Counted from the first letter of the stretch, positions 49,013-58,456 are shown. The stretch is 64,000 nucleotides of DNA from CAMDPA01 sp965223035 (GCA_965223035.1 OZ244980.1:1054001-1118000), one strand, 5' to 3'. Numbers and translations are program-made. The notes: generated by a model not told the origin, from the sequence alone.

Positions 49013-49831
49013 TTACGGTAATCGAACTTGCTCAAGGTCGCTGCGATTCTCCTTGTTAAGGAATCGCTTGAGTGCGTCGACGAAATACGGATGCTCAACC
49101 GATTTCATAACGTTTTGAATTTCGAATTCGGTCGCCTCCTCAAGCGAGCGGCGCCAGCCCATATGGAAGCTCTCCTTCGCCATTCCTTGCAGATGCGTTG
49201 GGCCGGCGCTGAGGTCGCGGGCAATGAGATCAACATTTTTGTTAAAATCGGACTCGCTATAAACGCGGTTGACGAGCTGCCAGTCAAGGGCCTCCTGTGC
49301 GCTCAATGTCCGATTGGTGAACATTAATTCCATCGCCCGGCGAAAGCCGACAATTTTCGCGAGCGTATAGCTGGTGGTTGCATCATTAGCCAGACCGATG
49401 CTGTGCCAGGCGCATAGGAACGACGCCGTCTCCTTGGCGACCACGATATCTGCGCACAGGGCCATGCCAAGGCCGGCGCCGGCGGCCGGTCCGTTAACCG
49501 CCGCCAATACCGGCTTTTTGATACGTACCATCTTGTGAAAGATTTGGTGCCACCAGAGCGCCAGTTCCTGAAAGTGATCGGCGATGGCGTCAATGCCATC
49601 ATCGAGATCGGGAATCGTCTTCAGGTTGAAGCCTGCGCAAAAAGTCTTGCCCCGTCCGGTGATGACAATGGCGCCGACATCGTCGCGGCGCTCAGCGTCC
49701 ATCAGCGCTCGTAGCGTTTCCTGGATGCCTTGAAAGTCCAGCGCATTACCGAATTGGGGTAGATTGAAAGTGATTTTGAAGACACCGTCATCCAGCTCGA
49801 CGATGATGTGTTGGTAAGCGCGGGTGCTCAT
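49013..49831 (-). CDS. Enoyl-CoA hydratase/isomerase family (crotonase fold), PaaG-like active site
   Basis: A 272-residue crotonase. The oxyanion-hole parts are RGKTFCAGFNLK and NGPAAGAGLGMALCADIVVA. The two catalytic glutamates of true hydratases are not in their usual places; the sequence reads FLCAWHSIGLANDATTSYTL, with an aspartate where PaaG-type isomerases have theirs. An isomerase or other crotonase reaction is likelier than simple hydration. GGAGG is placed ideally before the ATG at 49831. The CoA-ligase gene follows 30 bp on. Confidence 0.88.
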   Translation of the reverse strand: MSTRAYQHIIVELDDGVFKITFNLPQFGNALDFQGIQETLRALMDAERRDDVGAIVITGRGKTFCAGFNLKTIPDLDDGIDAIADHFQELALWWHQIFHKMVRIKKPVLAAVNGPAAGAGLGMALCADIVVAKETASFLCAWHSIGLANDATTSYTLAKIVGFRRAMELMFTNRTLSAQEALDWQLVNRVYSESDFNKNVDLIARDLSAGPTHLQGMAKESFHMGWRRSLEEATEFEIQNVMKSVEHPYFVDALKRFLNKENRSDLEQVRLP

Positions 49832-49863
49832 TGTTCCTCCGTGCATGTGATATTGCGGCTGCC

Positions 49864-50001
49864 AGAGCAACCTGCTTTTCATCGGACTCGGAACGATCCA
49901 GATGAAAAGCAGAAAAGTTGCTCTCCACCTTAAGGGCGATCATCTTTTTGCCTCAAGTTGGAACCGGCTTTGCGGTTCCAACTTGAGGCACTATCGACTA
50001 G
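49864..50001. repeat. Family-1 element, two hairpins, diverged
   Basis: GAGCAACCTGCTTTTCATCGG with CCAGATGAAAAGCAG, AAAAGTTGCTCTCCACCTTAA, then GCCTCAAGTTGGAACCG pairing with CGGTTCCAACTTGAGGC and CTATCGACTAG. Full length in B-to-A orientation, with a strongly covaried hairpin A (AAGTTGG/CCAACTT). Confidence 0.8.
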
Positions 50002-50143
50002 GCGTTCTGAGACCCGATCGGGATGAGCCTCAACCGATCCAAATGCGCCGGCGCCCCTGCCAGGTGACTGCCGCACCGCAGCTGATCGGCGTCGCGCGGG
50101 ACGCTTGGGGCTGGGCGTGGTTTGGCGGTCGTGCTCCTTCCCG

Positions 50144-51454
50144 CTACAATTTGTAGCCTAAAACGTCGGGCAGCCAGAGTGCCAATGCCGGGATCAGAAT
50201 AACGAGAGTGATACGCACGAGATCGGCATAAAAAAACGGTAGAATACCGCGGAAAATCGTATTCAGCGGGATGTTGCCGGCAACCCCGTGGAGGACGAAC
50301 ACGTTCATTCCAATCGGTGGCGTAATCATGCCGACTTCAATCGTCATCACCAGCACGATCCCCCACCAAATGGGATGATAGCCAAGGTCCGTCACCAGCG
50401 GAAAGATGAACGGCAGCGTGATCACCATCGCAGCAATGGTGTCGAAAATGCTGCCCAGAATGAGGAACATGACGAACAGCGCGAAGATGACCGCCAGCGG
50501 TGGCAGGCCCATGCTCCCAATCTGGTCGACGACCATGGACGGCATCTTGGTGATCGAAATGAAGCTGGCGAACACCGAAGCGCCAATGATGATGAGATAG
50601 ATCATCGCCGTATTGGTGGCCGTCTCCCGCATGACGAGCAACAGCGAGCTCCACGTCAGCTTTCCGCGCAGGATCGTGAACACAAATGCGACGGCTGCGC
50701 CAAGTGCTGCCGCCTCGTTGACCGTGAACACGCCGCCGTAGATGCCGCCGATCACGATCAGCATCATGATGAGGACGCCGGTGCTTTCGCCTATGGCACG
50801 CAAGCGACCGTACCAATTGATGCGGTCACCGGCAGGGCCGGCGTCCGGGTTGCGCCGCACAACGATCATGATTGCAATAAAGTGAAACATTACGGCGAGC
50901 ACGCCGGGAATCAGGGCGGCGATGAACATGGTGATGACGAATTGCTCGGTCAAAAACGCATAGACCACCATGATGACCGAAGGCGGTATCAGCATGCCGA
51001 GCGTGCCGCCGGCGGCAATGGAGCCCGTTGCCAGGGCGGGTTCGTAATTGCGCTTGAGCATCTCCGGCAGGGCAACGCGCCCCATGGTGGCAGCCGTCGC
51101 CAGCGAGGAGCCGCATACCGCGCCAAATCCGGCACATCCGCCGATGGTCGCGAGCGCTAGGCCACCCTTGCGATGGCCGACGAACGCATAGGCAAGCTTG
51201 TAAATGTCCGCTGCAAGTCCGCTGACGTTGGCAAAACTGCCCATGACCAGAAAGAGCGGAATGACCGCCAGCTCCTCGCTCGACAGCGCACCGACGCCTT
51301 TGGCAGCAATGAGCGAGAAGGCAGCGGTCCAGCCCGATAACAATCCAAAGCCAACCACACCAGCTATGGCCATGGAGATGCCGATCGGAATCTGCAGCCC
51401 GATCAAGACGAACATGCCGAGTATGCCAACGAGCGCGGTGGTGATCGGATCCAT
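50144..51454 (-). CDS. dctM: TRAP transporter large permease
   Basis: A 436-residue polytopic membrane protein of the DctM family, the ion-coupled pore of a tripartite ATP-independent periplasmic transporter. It has about twelve hydrophobic segments. Family marks are AAKGVGALSSEELAVIPLFL, GGCAGFGAVCGSSLATAATM, LPEMLKRNYEPALATGSIAA, GGTLGMLIPPSVIMVVYAFL and VGMITPPIGMNVFVLHGVAG. The start shares one base with the end of dctQ, and dctP lies before that, in the order P-Q-M. Confidence 0.95.
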   Translation of the reverse strand: MDPITTALVGILGMFVLIGLQIPIGISMAIAGVVGFGLLSGWTAAFSLIAAKGVGALSSEELAVIPLFLVMGSFANVSGLAADIYKLAYAFVGHRKGGLALATIGGCAGFGAVCGSSLATAATMGRVALPEMLKRNYEPALATGSIAAGGTLGMLIPPSVIMVVYAFLTEQFVITMFIAALIPGVLAVMFHFIAIMIVVRRNPDAGPAGDRINWYGRLRAIGESTGVLIMMLIVIGGIYGGVFTVNEAAALGAAVAFVFTILRGKLTWSSLLLVMRETATNTAMIYLIIIGASVFASFISITKMPSMVVDQIGSMGLPPLAVIFALFVMFLILGSIFDTIAAMVITLPFIFPLVTDLGYHPIWWGIVLVMTIEVGMITPPIGMNVFVLHGVAGNIPLNTIFRGILPFFYADLVRITLVILIPALALWLPDVLGYKL

Positions 51455-52020
51455 TAGACGGCGCTCTCCCCGGCGGGTCGGCCCGCCATTTCCCCACCAC
51501 CACCTTGGCCGCCACCGTCACCGTGACCGTCACCGTTTGGGCCGTGATAAAGGTCGGATAACACGACGATCAGCTGGACTGGAATTGAGAGCAGCAAAAA
51601 TGCCGTGGCGACCATCCACCATGGCGTGACGTTGATGCCGAGCAGCCAGGTCGTCTCACCCGTTTCCCACACCTCGATGCAGTACAGGATGAACTGCCAG
51701 CCGAGCACGATGGTGAACAGGAAGGTAATGAATGACGCGAAGACAGCGAGGCCTTTGCGGCCGGCGGGAGGAAGAATGAGGCTGAGGAAGTGAATCGCGA
51801 TATGTCCGCGCTGTGCATAGGCGGACGGAAAGAAGGACGCGACCACGATTGCGATCTGCAAGCGGTACACGTCCTCCAGCCATTCGATGGGATGGGAGAA
51901 CAGCCAGCGCGACATGACGCCGAAGATCGTCATCAGGGCGAGGGCGACGAGGCCAATCAGACCCAGCATCGCCAGCCAGTTTGAAAACCGACGTGAGAAC
52001 TGCTCCAGCTGCTCCAGCAT
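51454..52020 (-). CDS. dctQ: TRAP transporter small permease
   Basis: A 188-residue DctQ-type protein with four membrane helices (WLAMLGLIGLVALALMTIFG, LQIAIVVASFFPSAYAQRG, GLAVFASFITFLFTIVLGWQ and WMVATAFLLLSIPVQLIVVL) and the characteristic WLEDVYRLQI. The tail (HGPNGDGHGDGGGQGGGGEM) is Gly/His/Asp-rich low-complexity sequence made by short CACCGT-type repeats; such a tail is unusual for DctQ. The gene lies 18 bp from dctP and overlaps dctM by one base. Confidence 0.92.
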   Translation of the reverse strand: MLEQLEQFSRRFSNWLAMLGLIGLVALALMTIFGVMSRWLFSHPIEWLEDVYRLQIAIVVASFFPSAYAQRGHIAIHFLSLILPPAGRKGLAVFASFITFLFTIVLGWQFILYCIEVWETGETTWLLGINVTPWWMVATAFLLLSIPVQLIVVLSDLYHGPNGDGHGDGGGQGGGGEMAGRPAGESAV

Positions 52021-52038
52021 CTGCGTTTGCGCCCGGTG

Positions 52039-53049
52039 TTATTTGTCGGCGCGGAGCTTCTTTAATTGGGAACGAACGAATGCGAGCGTTTTCTGCCGCC
52101 GTTCATTGCCTTTCACCCAGTTGGTGACGACCGGCGCCATCAGCTTCTCATAGGCGGCCCGGTCAGCAGGATCGGGATAGACGATGGTGTGGTCCTTCAG
52201 GGTCTTGGTCAACTTGAGCCACTTGTCTTGAACCGCAAAGTTGACCTTGATGTAGAGATCTTCAACCCATTTGCCGCTGTACTTCTTGATCACGTCCTGC
52301 GCCTTTTTCGGCAGGCCATTGAAGCGCTTCTTGGTCATCATCATGCCGATCGGCACGGTGGAGAAGTGCTGCATGTAGTGATTCTTTGCGACCTGATTGA
52401 TGCGAAACGAGTAAAGCACATTCCAGTCGACGGCCGTGCCATCGAGCACACCCTTCGAAATGTTTTCAGCAACCGCCGGTATTGGCATGCCGACAGGGGC
52501 GACGCCCAGGGCCCGCATGGCGGCACCCGCAACGGGACCGCCGGCTCTTAGCTTCATGCCTTTCAAGTCGCCGATCTTATTGACGGACTTGACCGTGTGA
52601 AAATTGTAGGGGTAGGTCGTAACGATCATGGGCACGTAGAACTTATCGTATCCGCGCAGCATGCCGTTGTCGTAAAGCGCGCGGATGACGCGCGAGGACT
52701 CATTGACATCCGCATACAGCGTCGGCAATTCGAGGACGCTGTTGTCGGGAAACCGGCCGGGCGTGTAGGAGAATACCACGAATGCGATGTCGGCGACGCC
52801 GTCGGTCAGTGCCTTAGCCTGCGCCCGAGGATTACGCACCAGCGATCCGCCCGGATAGCCCTCGATCTTGATGACGCCCTTGCCGTCCTTATTGATGGCT
52901 TCGGTCCATGGCTTCATCACTTGCGCCCAGGTTGAGCCCTTCGGGCTGCCAAAGTACGACAGGCGCAACGTGACCTCCGCGGCGGACGCTTGCGTGGTGA
53001 GCGCGGCGACAGACGCCATCGTCATGGACGTGATGAGCAGACGTTTCAT
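52039..53049 (-). CDS. dctP: TRAP transporter substrate-binding protein
   Basis: A 336-residue periplasmic DctP protein with a signal peptide (residues 1-23, cleavage after ASA). VTLRLSYFGSPKGSTWAQVM, IKIEGYPGGSLVRNPRAQAK, ADIAFVVFSYTPGRFP, DLKGMKLRAGGPVAGAAMRA and ENISKGVLDGTAVDWNVLYS are typical. The arginine in KLRAGG should bind the substrate carboxylate. Together with dctQ and dctM it imports an organic acid, likely the substrate of the surrounding acyl-CoA genes. GGGAGG precedes the ATG at 53049. Confidence 0.94.
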   Translation of the reverse strand: MKRLLITSMTMASVAALTTQASAAEVTLRLSYFGSPKGSTWAQVMKPWTEAINKDGKGVIKIEGYPGGSLVRNPRAQAKALTDGVADIAFVVFSYTPGRFPDNSVLELPTLYADVNESSRVIRALYDNGMLRGYDKFYVPMIVTTYPYNFHTVKSVNKIGDLKGMKLRAGGPVAGAAMRALGVAPVGMPIPAVAENISKGVLDGTAVDWNVLYSFRINQVAKNHYMQHFSTVPIGMMMTKKRFNGLPKKAQDVIKKYSGKWVEDLYIKVNFAVQDKWLKLTKTLKDHTIVYPDPADRAAYEKLMAPVVTNWVKGNERRQKTLAFVRSQLKKLRADK

Positions 53050-53370
53050 GCATTCCTCCCATGTGATGTTTTCCATGTGATGCTTTTCGATTGGTTAGGC
53101 TCGCGCAGAGCCGGATCGCCCATGGTCTCCGCATCGAACGCAACCGATTGGTTGGCGGCACATCGAGCAAAAGAAGCATTTTCCGCCTCGATGATTGCCA
53201 CCTTGGAAGCGAGCGTCGCCGCGCGGGCGACGGGTGCGGGACGCCAGCTTCTCGTTCATCGACGAGCCGCCATATGACGTCCCATGGAAGCGTGCCATTC
53301 CCGCCGGTCTCTGGCAAGTCCGCCGCAGAAAAATGAGATTGGCTGTTCACCCGGCGCCGTGCCAATGCCG
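53050..53370. other. Intergenic region between leftward genes
   Basis: About 320 bp between dctP and the acyl-CoA synthetase gene. No gene is supported; it should hold the TRAP operon promoter. Confidence 0.45.
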
Positions 53371-55506
53371 TTAAACCACGATCAACGCGTCCAACGCCGT
53401 CACGCCTTGGCCTTTCGGGTGCGCAATCAGCGGATTGATGTCGACCTCCGTTATGGTGGGTACGGCCCGCATCAGATCGCCGAGCTTGACGACGGTGGCG
53501 GCAATCCCCGCAACGTCAACTTCAGGTGAGCCACGAAAGCCGGTCAACAGCTTGGCCGTCTTAAGCTTAAACAATTCCGCCTCGACGGCCGCCTGCGACA
53601 GATCGGGAGGCAGCAGCCGCACATCGCCGATGACCTCGACCATGGTGCCGCCGGCGCCGACCATCACGACCGGCCCCCAGCGCGGATCCCGCTTCGCCCC
53701 GACCACCATTTCCAAGCCTTTGCTGGACATCTTCTCGACCAGCACGCCATCCAGCTGCAATCCTGGCTGGTAACGGGCGACGTTGTCGTGAAGTCTCTGC
53801 CAACCGGCGCGAACAGCTGCTTCGTCTGCAACGTTGAGGAGCACGCCGCCGGCCTCGGTTTTGTGGGCGAGCGCGGAGGCCTGCGCTTTCATGGCGACGG
53901 GAAAGCCCGACGTCTTAGCCTGCGCTATCGCCGCCTCGGCGGACCGGGCGAGCCCGCCTTCAGGCACGGCGACGCCGATCGCCTTTAACACCTGTTTGCC
54001 GAGCCACTCCGGCTGCGGGCCGTTGGTTAACGTCGGCACGCCTTCGATGGTCCGAGCCGGCGTCACCAACTGGGCCCGCTCACGTGCTTGGCCATAGGCG
54101 GTGATATGACCCAGTGCGCGCAAGGATCGATCGGCTGAACGGGATGTAATCACCTTCTTTTCGCGGGCCAGCTCCAAAAAGTCAGCCGGCAACGGCGAAC
54201 GCTCTCCGAGCATTGAAAACACCACGGGTTTTTGGGGCTCTTTGGCCGCGGCCGTCAGCATATGCTCGAGGTATTTGACCCCCAACGTCGGATTGCCCAT
54301 CGGAATCGAGATCAGCAAGCTGCCAATGTTTGGATCACACAGCAAGGCGCTAGCGCCGGTATCCATCAATTCCGGTTGCCAGACCGGTTGCGTGGTGAGG
54401 TCAAGCGGATTGCGCGGCGTCGCAAAGCCCGGCAAGGCAGCGCGCAGCTGTTTTTCCGCCTCCGCGTTGAGCGGCGGCAGATCAAGCCCGATTTGGTCGC
54501 AAAAGTCATGGGCCATCGCGCAAAATGCACCGGAAAACGTCAGAATGCCCGGTCCGTGCGGTGGCGGATTGGGGTAGCGCGCCAAGATCTCCGACGCGTC
54601 GATCAGCTCGTCCAGATTATCGATCAACAAGATGCCCGCATGCTCGACGAGCGTGCGCATGATCGCGTGATCGCCGGCCAGCGCTCCGGTATGCGAACTG
54701 ACGGCCTCGCGCGCATGATCGGTGCGGCCAGGATGGATCATCGCCACGGGCTTGCCCTTGGCGCGGGCATGCGCCGCGGCGGCCAGAAACGCCTGCGGCT
54801 CGCGCACCTCCTCGACATAGACGATGATCATGCTGGTGCGCGGATCGTCGGCGAAATAGTGGATGAAGTCTGGCATGCCCACCCCCGCCTCGTTGCCCGT
54901 GGAGATGGTGTAGGCGGCAGGCACGTCGCGTTGCTCCAGGCCTTGGCGGATGTGCGACATCAGCCCGCCACTGGCCGAAATGATCGCTACCTTGGGGTCA
55001 TCGCTGTCCAGTGTGCGGACAATTTTGGTGGCGGCGACGAAGCCGACGTGAACACCGTTTGTAAGGTTGCTGTAGCCGAGGCAGTTGGGCCCCATCAGTG
55101 CGACACCGCCCTCGCGGGCAATGGTCGATAACGCATTCTGGCTGTCTCGATGTCCGACCTCGGCGAAACCCGAAGCAAACACGGTCACCGCCTTGACCCT
55201 GCGGCGGACGCAGGCTCGCAAGGCATCGTGAACGCCGGCGGCCGGGAGTGCGAAAATCGCCAGATCAATGCCTTCCGGCAGGGCATCGATGTCCTTGAGC
55301 ACGGGGATGCCGTCAACTTCACCGCCGCTGCGCCCGACAAGAAAAATGTCGCCGGCAAACTCGTTCATCTTGAAGTTGGTGTAGGCGTTCATGCCAGCCG
55401 AACCCGGCCGCGACGATACCCCAATGATCGCAACGGACTGCGGGCGAAGGAATGGCTCAACGGCGGCAGCGCCAGCGACGTGCCGGGCGGTCTCATCAGT
55501 GGGCAT
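53371..55506 (-). CDS. NDP-forming acyl-CoA synthetase (acetyl-CoA synthetase ADP-forming family)
   Basis: A 711-residue fusion enzyme. The N-terminal CoA-binding domain has SVAIIGVSSRPGSAGMNAYT, then LMGPNCLGYSN. The ligase-CoA domains carry the phosphohistidine in SSHTGALAGDHAIM. The C-terminal ATP-grasp domain (from about 500) has GFPVAMKAQASALAHKTEAG, VLVEKMSSKGLEMVVGAKRD and ITEVDINPLIAHP. It interconverts an acyl-CoA with acid and NTP, or acts as a reversible CoA ligase. It is monocistronic, divergent from the crotonase/thiolase operon. The start could also be at 55578. Confidence 0.9.
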   Translation of the reverse strand: MPTDETARHVAGAAAVEPFLRPQSVAIIGVSSRPGSAGMNAYTNFKMNEFAGDIFLVGRSGGEVDGIPVLKDIDALPEGIDLAIFALPAAGVHDALRACVRRRVKAVTVFASGFAEVGHRDSQNALSTIAREGGVALMGPNCLGYSNLTNGVHVGFVAATKIVRTLDSDDPKVAIISASGGLMSHIRQGLEQRDVPAAYTISTGNEAGVGMPDFIHYFADDPRTSMIIVYVEEVREPQAFLAAAAHARAKGKPVAMIHPGRTDHAREAVSSHTGALAGDHAIMRTLVEHAGILLIDNLDELIDASEILARYPNPPPHGPGILTFSGAFCAMAHDFCDQIGLDLPPLNAEAEKQLRAALPGFATPRNPLDLTTQPVWQPELMDTGASALLCDPNIGSLLISIPMGNPTLGVKYLEHMLTAAAKEPQKPVVFSMLGERSPLPADFLELAREKKVITSRSADRSLRALGHITAYGQARERAQLVTPARTIEGVPTLTNGPQPEWLGKQVLKAIGVAVPEGGLARSAEAAIAQAKTSGFPVAMKAQASALAHKTEAGGVLLNVADEAAVRAGWQRLHDNVARYQPGLQLDGVLVEKMSSKGLEMVVGAKRDPRWGPVVMVGAGGTMVEVIGDVRLLPPDLSQAAVEAELFKLKTAKLLTGFRGSPEVDVAGIAATVVKLGDLMRAVPTITEVDINPLIAHPKGQGVTALDALIVV

Positions 55507-55705
55507 CGACGTATCCCTGTTATGCCTTTGCGTCGGACGGAGCAGATGCCGAAACATCTGCCACCGGTTTTGTCGCAATAATTTGCGGCGATGGCCACAG
55601 CCAATCGAACCCGCCGCTTGCTTGCGACGATGTTGACAAATCTTGCGCGCAGGGCGTCACTTCAGATTGACACGACTTGAGCCCGCGCAACATCCCGGAG
55701 GACCC

Positions 55706-56515
55706 ATGGCTGACGAGATCGTAACATATCAATTGGACGGTGAGATCGCCGTGATCGGCCTCAATCGGCCGGATAAGCGCAACTGCATGAACGATGCCAT
55801 GAACAAGGCCTTCGCGGAGGCTATTGCGCGGGCGAGCCAGGAGGCCAAGTGCGGGGTGATCTTCGGCCATGGAGACCACTTCTGTGCGGGGCTCGATCTT
55901 GCCGAGGCCATGCAGTGGATCAACGCCGAACCGGAGGTGCGCCTGCGCCGGCGGGGGCAATGGCATCCGACACTTGATTCGATGGCGCGTGGGTACATTC
56001 CGTTCGTGGCCGCCCTAAAGGGAGCGACGATCGGCGGGGGGCTTGAAATTGCCTCGGCTGCCCACATTCGCGTTGCGGACGAATCGACGTTCTTCGCCCT
56101 TCCCGAGGGCCAGCGCGGCATTTTTGTGGGCGGCGGTGGGTCGGTCCGCATCCAGCGCCTGATGGGCTATGCACGTATGGCAGACCTGATGCTCACAGGG
56201 CGCGTGTTGACCGCCGAAGAGGGCGAACGTTTCAACCTCTGCCAGTACCTGACGCCCAAGGGCGAATCATTCGAGCGCGCCATGTCGCTGGCCAGCCGGA
56301 TCGCCAAGAATGCGCCGCTGACCAATTGGGCGGTCTCCTCCTGTCTGATCCGCGTCAATGACGCCTCGCACAATGATGGCCTGTTCATGGAAACGCTGAT
56401 CAGTCAAGCCGTGAGCAGCCAGCGCAGCTACGACGGTCTCAAAGCGTTTGTCGAACACCGGGCCGAACGGCTGGTGGAGCCGGGAAAATCCGGGGACGGC
56501 GGTTCAACCGCGTGA
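55706..56515 (+). CDS. Enoyl-CoA hydratase/isomerase family (crotonase fold)
   Basis: A 269-residue crotonase. The oxyanion hole is GDHFCAGLDLAEAM and GATIGGGLEIASAAHIRVAD. A glutamate is kept in FFALPEGQRGIFVGGGGSVR, as in hydratases or isomerases. GGAGG stands before the ATG at 55706. The thiolase gene follows after 82 bp and DUF35 after that, so the three are likely one operon. Confidence 0.9.
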   Translation: MADEIVTYQLDGEIAVIGLNRPDKRNCMNDAMNKAFAEAIARASQEAKCGVIFGHGDHFCAGLDLAEAMQWINAEPEVRLRRRGQWHPTLDSMARGYIPFVAALKGATIGGGLEIASAAHIRVADESTFFALPEGQRGIFVGGGGSVRIQRLMGYARMADLMLTGRVLTAEEGERFNLCQYLTPKGESFERAMSLASRIAKNAPLTNWAVSSCLIRVNDASHNDGLFMETLISQAVSSQRSYDGLKAFVEHRAERLVEPGKSGDGGSTA

Positions 56516-56597
56516 TGGTCGGGCGCAGCGCGATGCGCCCGACCAACAGGATCGTGATTTCCTTGCAACCATCCGTACCAATAGTCGGGAGGGCTTG

Positions 56598-57770
56598 ATG
56601 GCGATGCGAGATACGGCAGTCGTCGCTTATGCCGAGACGAAAATTTTCGCAAAAGGAGACCAGGACGTCTGGTCGTTGGGCGCAGAGGTTCTCGAATCGC
56701 TGCTCGCTAAGACCGGCTTGGAGAAAGGCGAGATCGACGGCTTGATCCTATCGGCTGCACAGACCGGCGCGGGTAATTGCTTTTGGTCGCAAGCCACCGC
56801 CGATCAGCTGGCGCTGGAGGTGGATTTTTGCCAAATCGTCGATATTGGCGGGTGCTCGCCGGTGGGTGCCTTGGCGCGGGCGGCGATTGCGATCGACGCC
56901 GGCCTTTGCGAGACGGTGTTTTGTTTGTATGCCGATACGGCCTCACGCGAGAACAATCAGCGTCAACGCCACTACCAAGTAGAATGGACGGTTCCCGTCG
57001 GACTGCTCGGACCGCCGACCTCGTTCGGCTTCATCACCAATCGATACGAGCACCAATTCGGCCTCGACTATACCATGCTCGGCAAGCTCGCCGTCGCTCA
57101 GCGCAACGGCGCCTTGATGAACGATCTCGCCTGCGAAAAATTACGTGTGCCGATCACCGTTGATGACTACCTGAATTCGAGGATGATCGCCGATCCGATC
57201 CGGCTTTTGGACAGCGTCATGGTTTGCGATGGCGCCAGTGGGTTGATCGTGATGAGCCGGAAGAACGCCGAGAAAAGGGGCTTTACAAAGGTTGCCGTTC
57301 CGATCGGATACGGCGAAAAAACCAGCTACCAGTTCTCGCAGAACGTTGTCGATGTGACCGATACTGGCCATATGCCCGCCGGTCAGAAGGCGTTCAAACA
57401 GGCTGGCATTACGGCACAGGACGTGAAATCGTTCCATCCTTACGACGATTTCATCATCGCAATCATGCTGCAAATGGAAATGCTGGGCTTTTGCAAGAAG
57501 GGTCAGGGCTGTGACTTCATTCGCGAGCTCGACTTCAGCTTTCACGGCGATTTGCCACTGAACACGGGCGGCGGGCAGATTTCTGCCGGCCAGGTCGGAT
57601 TGGCAGGCGGCGGCACCAATCTCGTCGAGGCCATCAGGCAGCTGTTCGGTGAAGCGGGCGCTCGACAGGTGAAGGATACGACCAACGTCCTTGTGACGGG
57701 CATCGGCGGCATCCCCTACGCTCGCAATTGGAATACCTCCGCGGTGATGGTGCTGACGCCCAACGGCTAG
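56598..57770 (+). CDS. Thiolase-family protein (acetyl-CoA acetyltransferase / SCP-x-like)
   Basis: A 390-residue thiolase-fold protein. The likely nucleophile is C86 in DIGGCSPVGALARAAIAI. Other marks are PTSFGFITNRYEHQFGLDYT, DSVMVCDGASGLIVMSR, SFHPYDDFIIAIMLQME and LPLNTGGGQISAGQVGLAGG. The last segment lacks the GHP of classical thiolases, as in SCP-x or lipid-transfer-like thiolases, which usually pair with a DUF35 protein, and one lies just downstream. It would cleave a 3-ketoacyl-CoA. GGGAGGG precedes the ATG at 56598. Confidence 0.88.
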   Translation: MAMRDTAVVAYAETKIFAKGDQDVWSLGAEVLESLLAKTGLEKGEIDGLILSAAQTGAGNCFWSQATADQLALEVDFCQIVDIGGCSPVGALARAAIAIDAGLCETVFCLYADTASRENNQRQRHYQVEWTVPVGLLGPPTSFGFITNRYEHQFGLDYTMLGKLAVAQRNGALMNDLACEKLRVPITVDDYLNSRMIADPIRLLDSVMVCDGASGLIVMSRKNAEKRGFTKVAVPIGYGEKTSYQFSQNVVDVTDTGHMPAGQKAFKQAGITAQDVKSFHPYDDFIIAIMLQMEMLGFCKKGQGCDFIRELDFSFHGDLPLNTGGGQISAGQVGLAGGGTNLVEAIRQLFGEAGARQVKDTTNVLVTGIGGIPYARNWNTSAVMVLTPNG

Positions 57771-57828
57771 TTGCAAACCCTTAAGACCCGTGGGAAGAAC
57801 CATCCGATAAAATGCTCGAGGCGTCGCA

Positions 57829-58254
57829 ATGACCACCATCAATGACACTTTGCATATCGACAGAACTGCGCCGGCGTTCCGCAGCTTTTCTGAGCCCTTC
57901 TGGCAGGCCACGAAGGATCAAAAGCTGATGATCCAATATGACACCGAAGCCGGGAAACATCAGTGGTTGCCACGGGCAACCAGCCGCTTCACGGGCAAAC
58001 ACAGCAAGCTGGAGTGGCGCGAGGTGAGCGGTGAAGGCGAGGTCTACTCGTTCACGACCGTTTATCGTGCCCGGCCGCCATTCCGTGGACATGAGCCGTT
58101 CTTCATCGCCGTCGCCACCTTGCCGGAGGATGTGCAGATCATGGCCAACACCGTCGGGATCTCCGCGCAGGAGATGAAAATCGGCTTGCCGGTGAAGCCC
58201 TATTGGCATCCGTTACCCGAAGGTTATCACATGCTGATGTGGCAAAAGCGCTAG
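57829..58254 (+). CDS. DUF35-type OB-fold protein without zinc-ribbon cysteines
   Basis: A 141-residue protein with the shape of thiolase-partner DUF35 proteins: an N-terminal helix (FRSFSEPFWQATKDQKLMIQ), a region where a zinc ribbon would sit, and the OB-fold strands (LEWREVSGEGEVYSFTTVYR, PFFIAVATLPEDVQIMANTV). The entire protein has no cysteine; the expected CxxC pairs are replaced (YDTEAGKHQWLPRATSRF). The stop TAG is the first CTAG of a repeat. It should bind the thiolase beside it and help in acyl-CoA handling. Confidence 0.82.
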   Translation: MTTINDTLHIDRTAPAFRSFSEPFWQATKDQKLMIQYDTEAGKHQWLPRATSRFTGKHSKLEWREVSGEGEVYSFTTVYRARPPFRGHEPFFIAVATLPEDVQIMANTVGISAQEMKIGLPVKPYWHPLPEGYHMLMWQKR

Positions 58255-58348
58255 ATCGTTTGCGCCTAAAGCGGAAGCGCTTTGCTAGAGCAACCTGCCT
58301 TTGATCGGAATCGGAACGATTCCGATCAAAGGCGCAAAGATGATCTAG
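58251..58348. repeat. Composite repeat: short hairpin unit followed by a family-1 B-A element
   Basis: CTAGATCGTTTGCGCC with AAAGCGGAAGCGCTTTG ends in CTAG at 58285-58288, which is also the left end of a family-1 element (CTAGAGCAACCTGCC, core TTTGATCGGAATCGG, GGCGCAAAGATGATCTAG). The shared CTAG gives three CTAG sites in a row. The first is the DUF35 stop codon. Confidence 0.78.
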
Positions 58349-58456
58349 CCTGCTCCGCGATCTGACCAGCCATCGGCGCGCTGGTGTGGGTGGCCGTGCG
58401 GCGCAGCCGCCAACGCGGTGGAGCGATGCTGACCTGCCAGGTGGCAGGCGTCGCGA

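Noticed and set aside
50288..51160. 290-codon rightward frame rich in His/Asp/Arg across dctM
   Set aside because: It is the antisense of a hydrophobic permease gene, which typically gives such polar shadow frames.
54232..55131. 299-codon rightward frame inside the NDP-forming acyl-CoA synthetase gene
   Set aside because: Antisense shadow; the leftward frame has the CoA-binding, phosphohistidine and ATP-grasp motifs.
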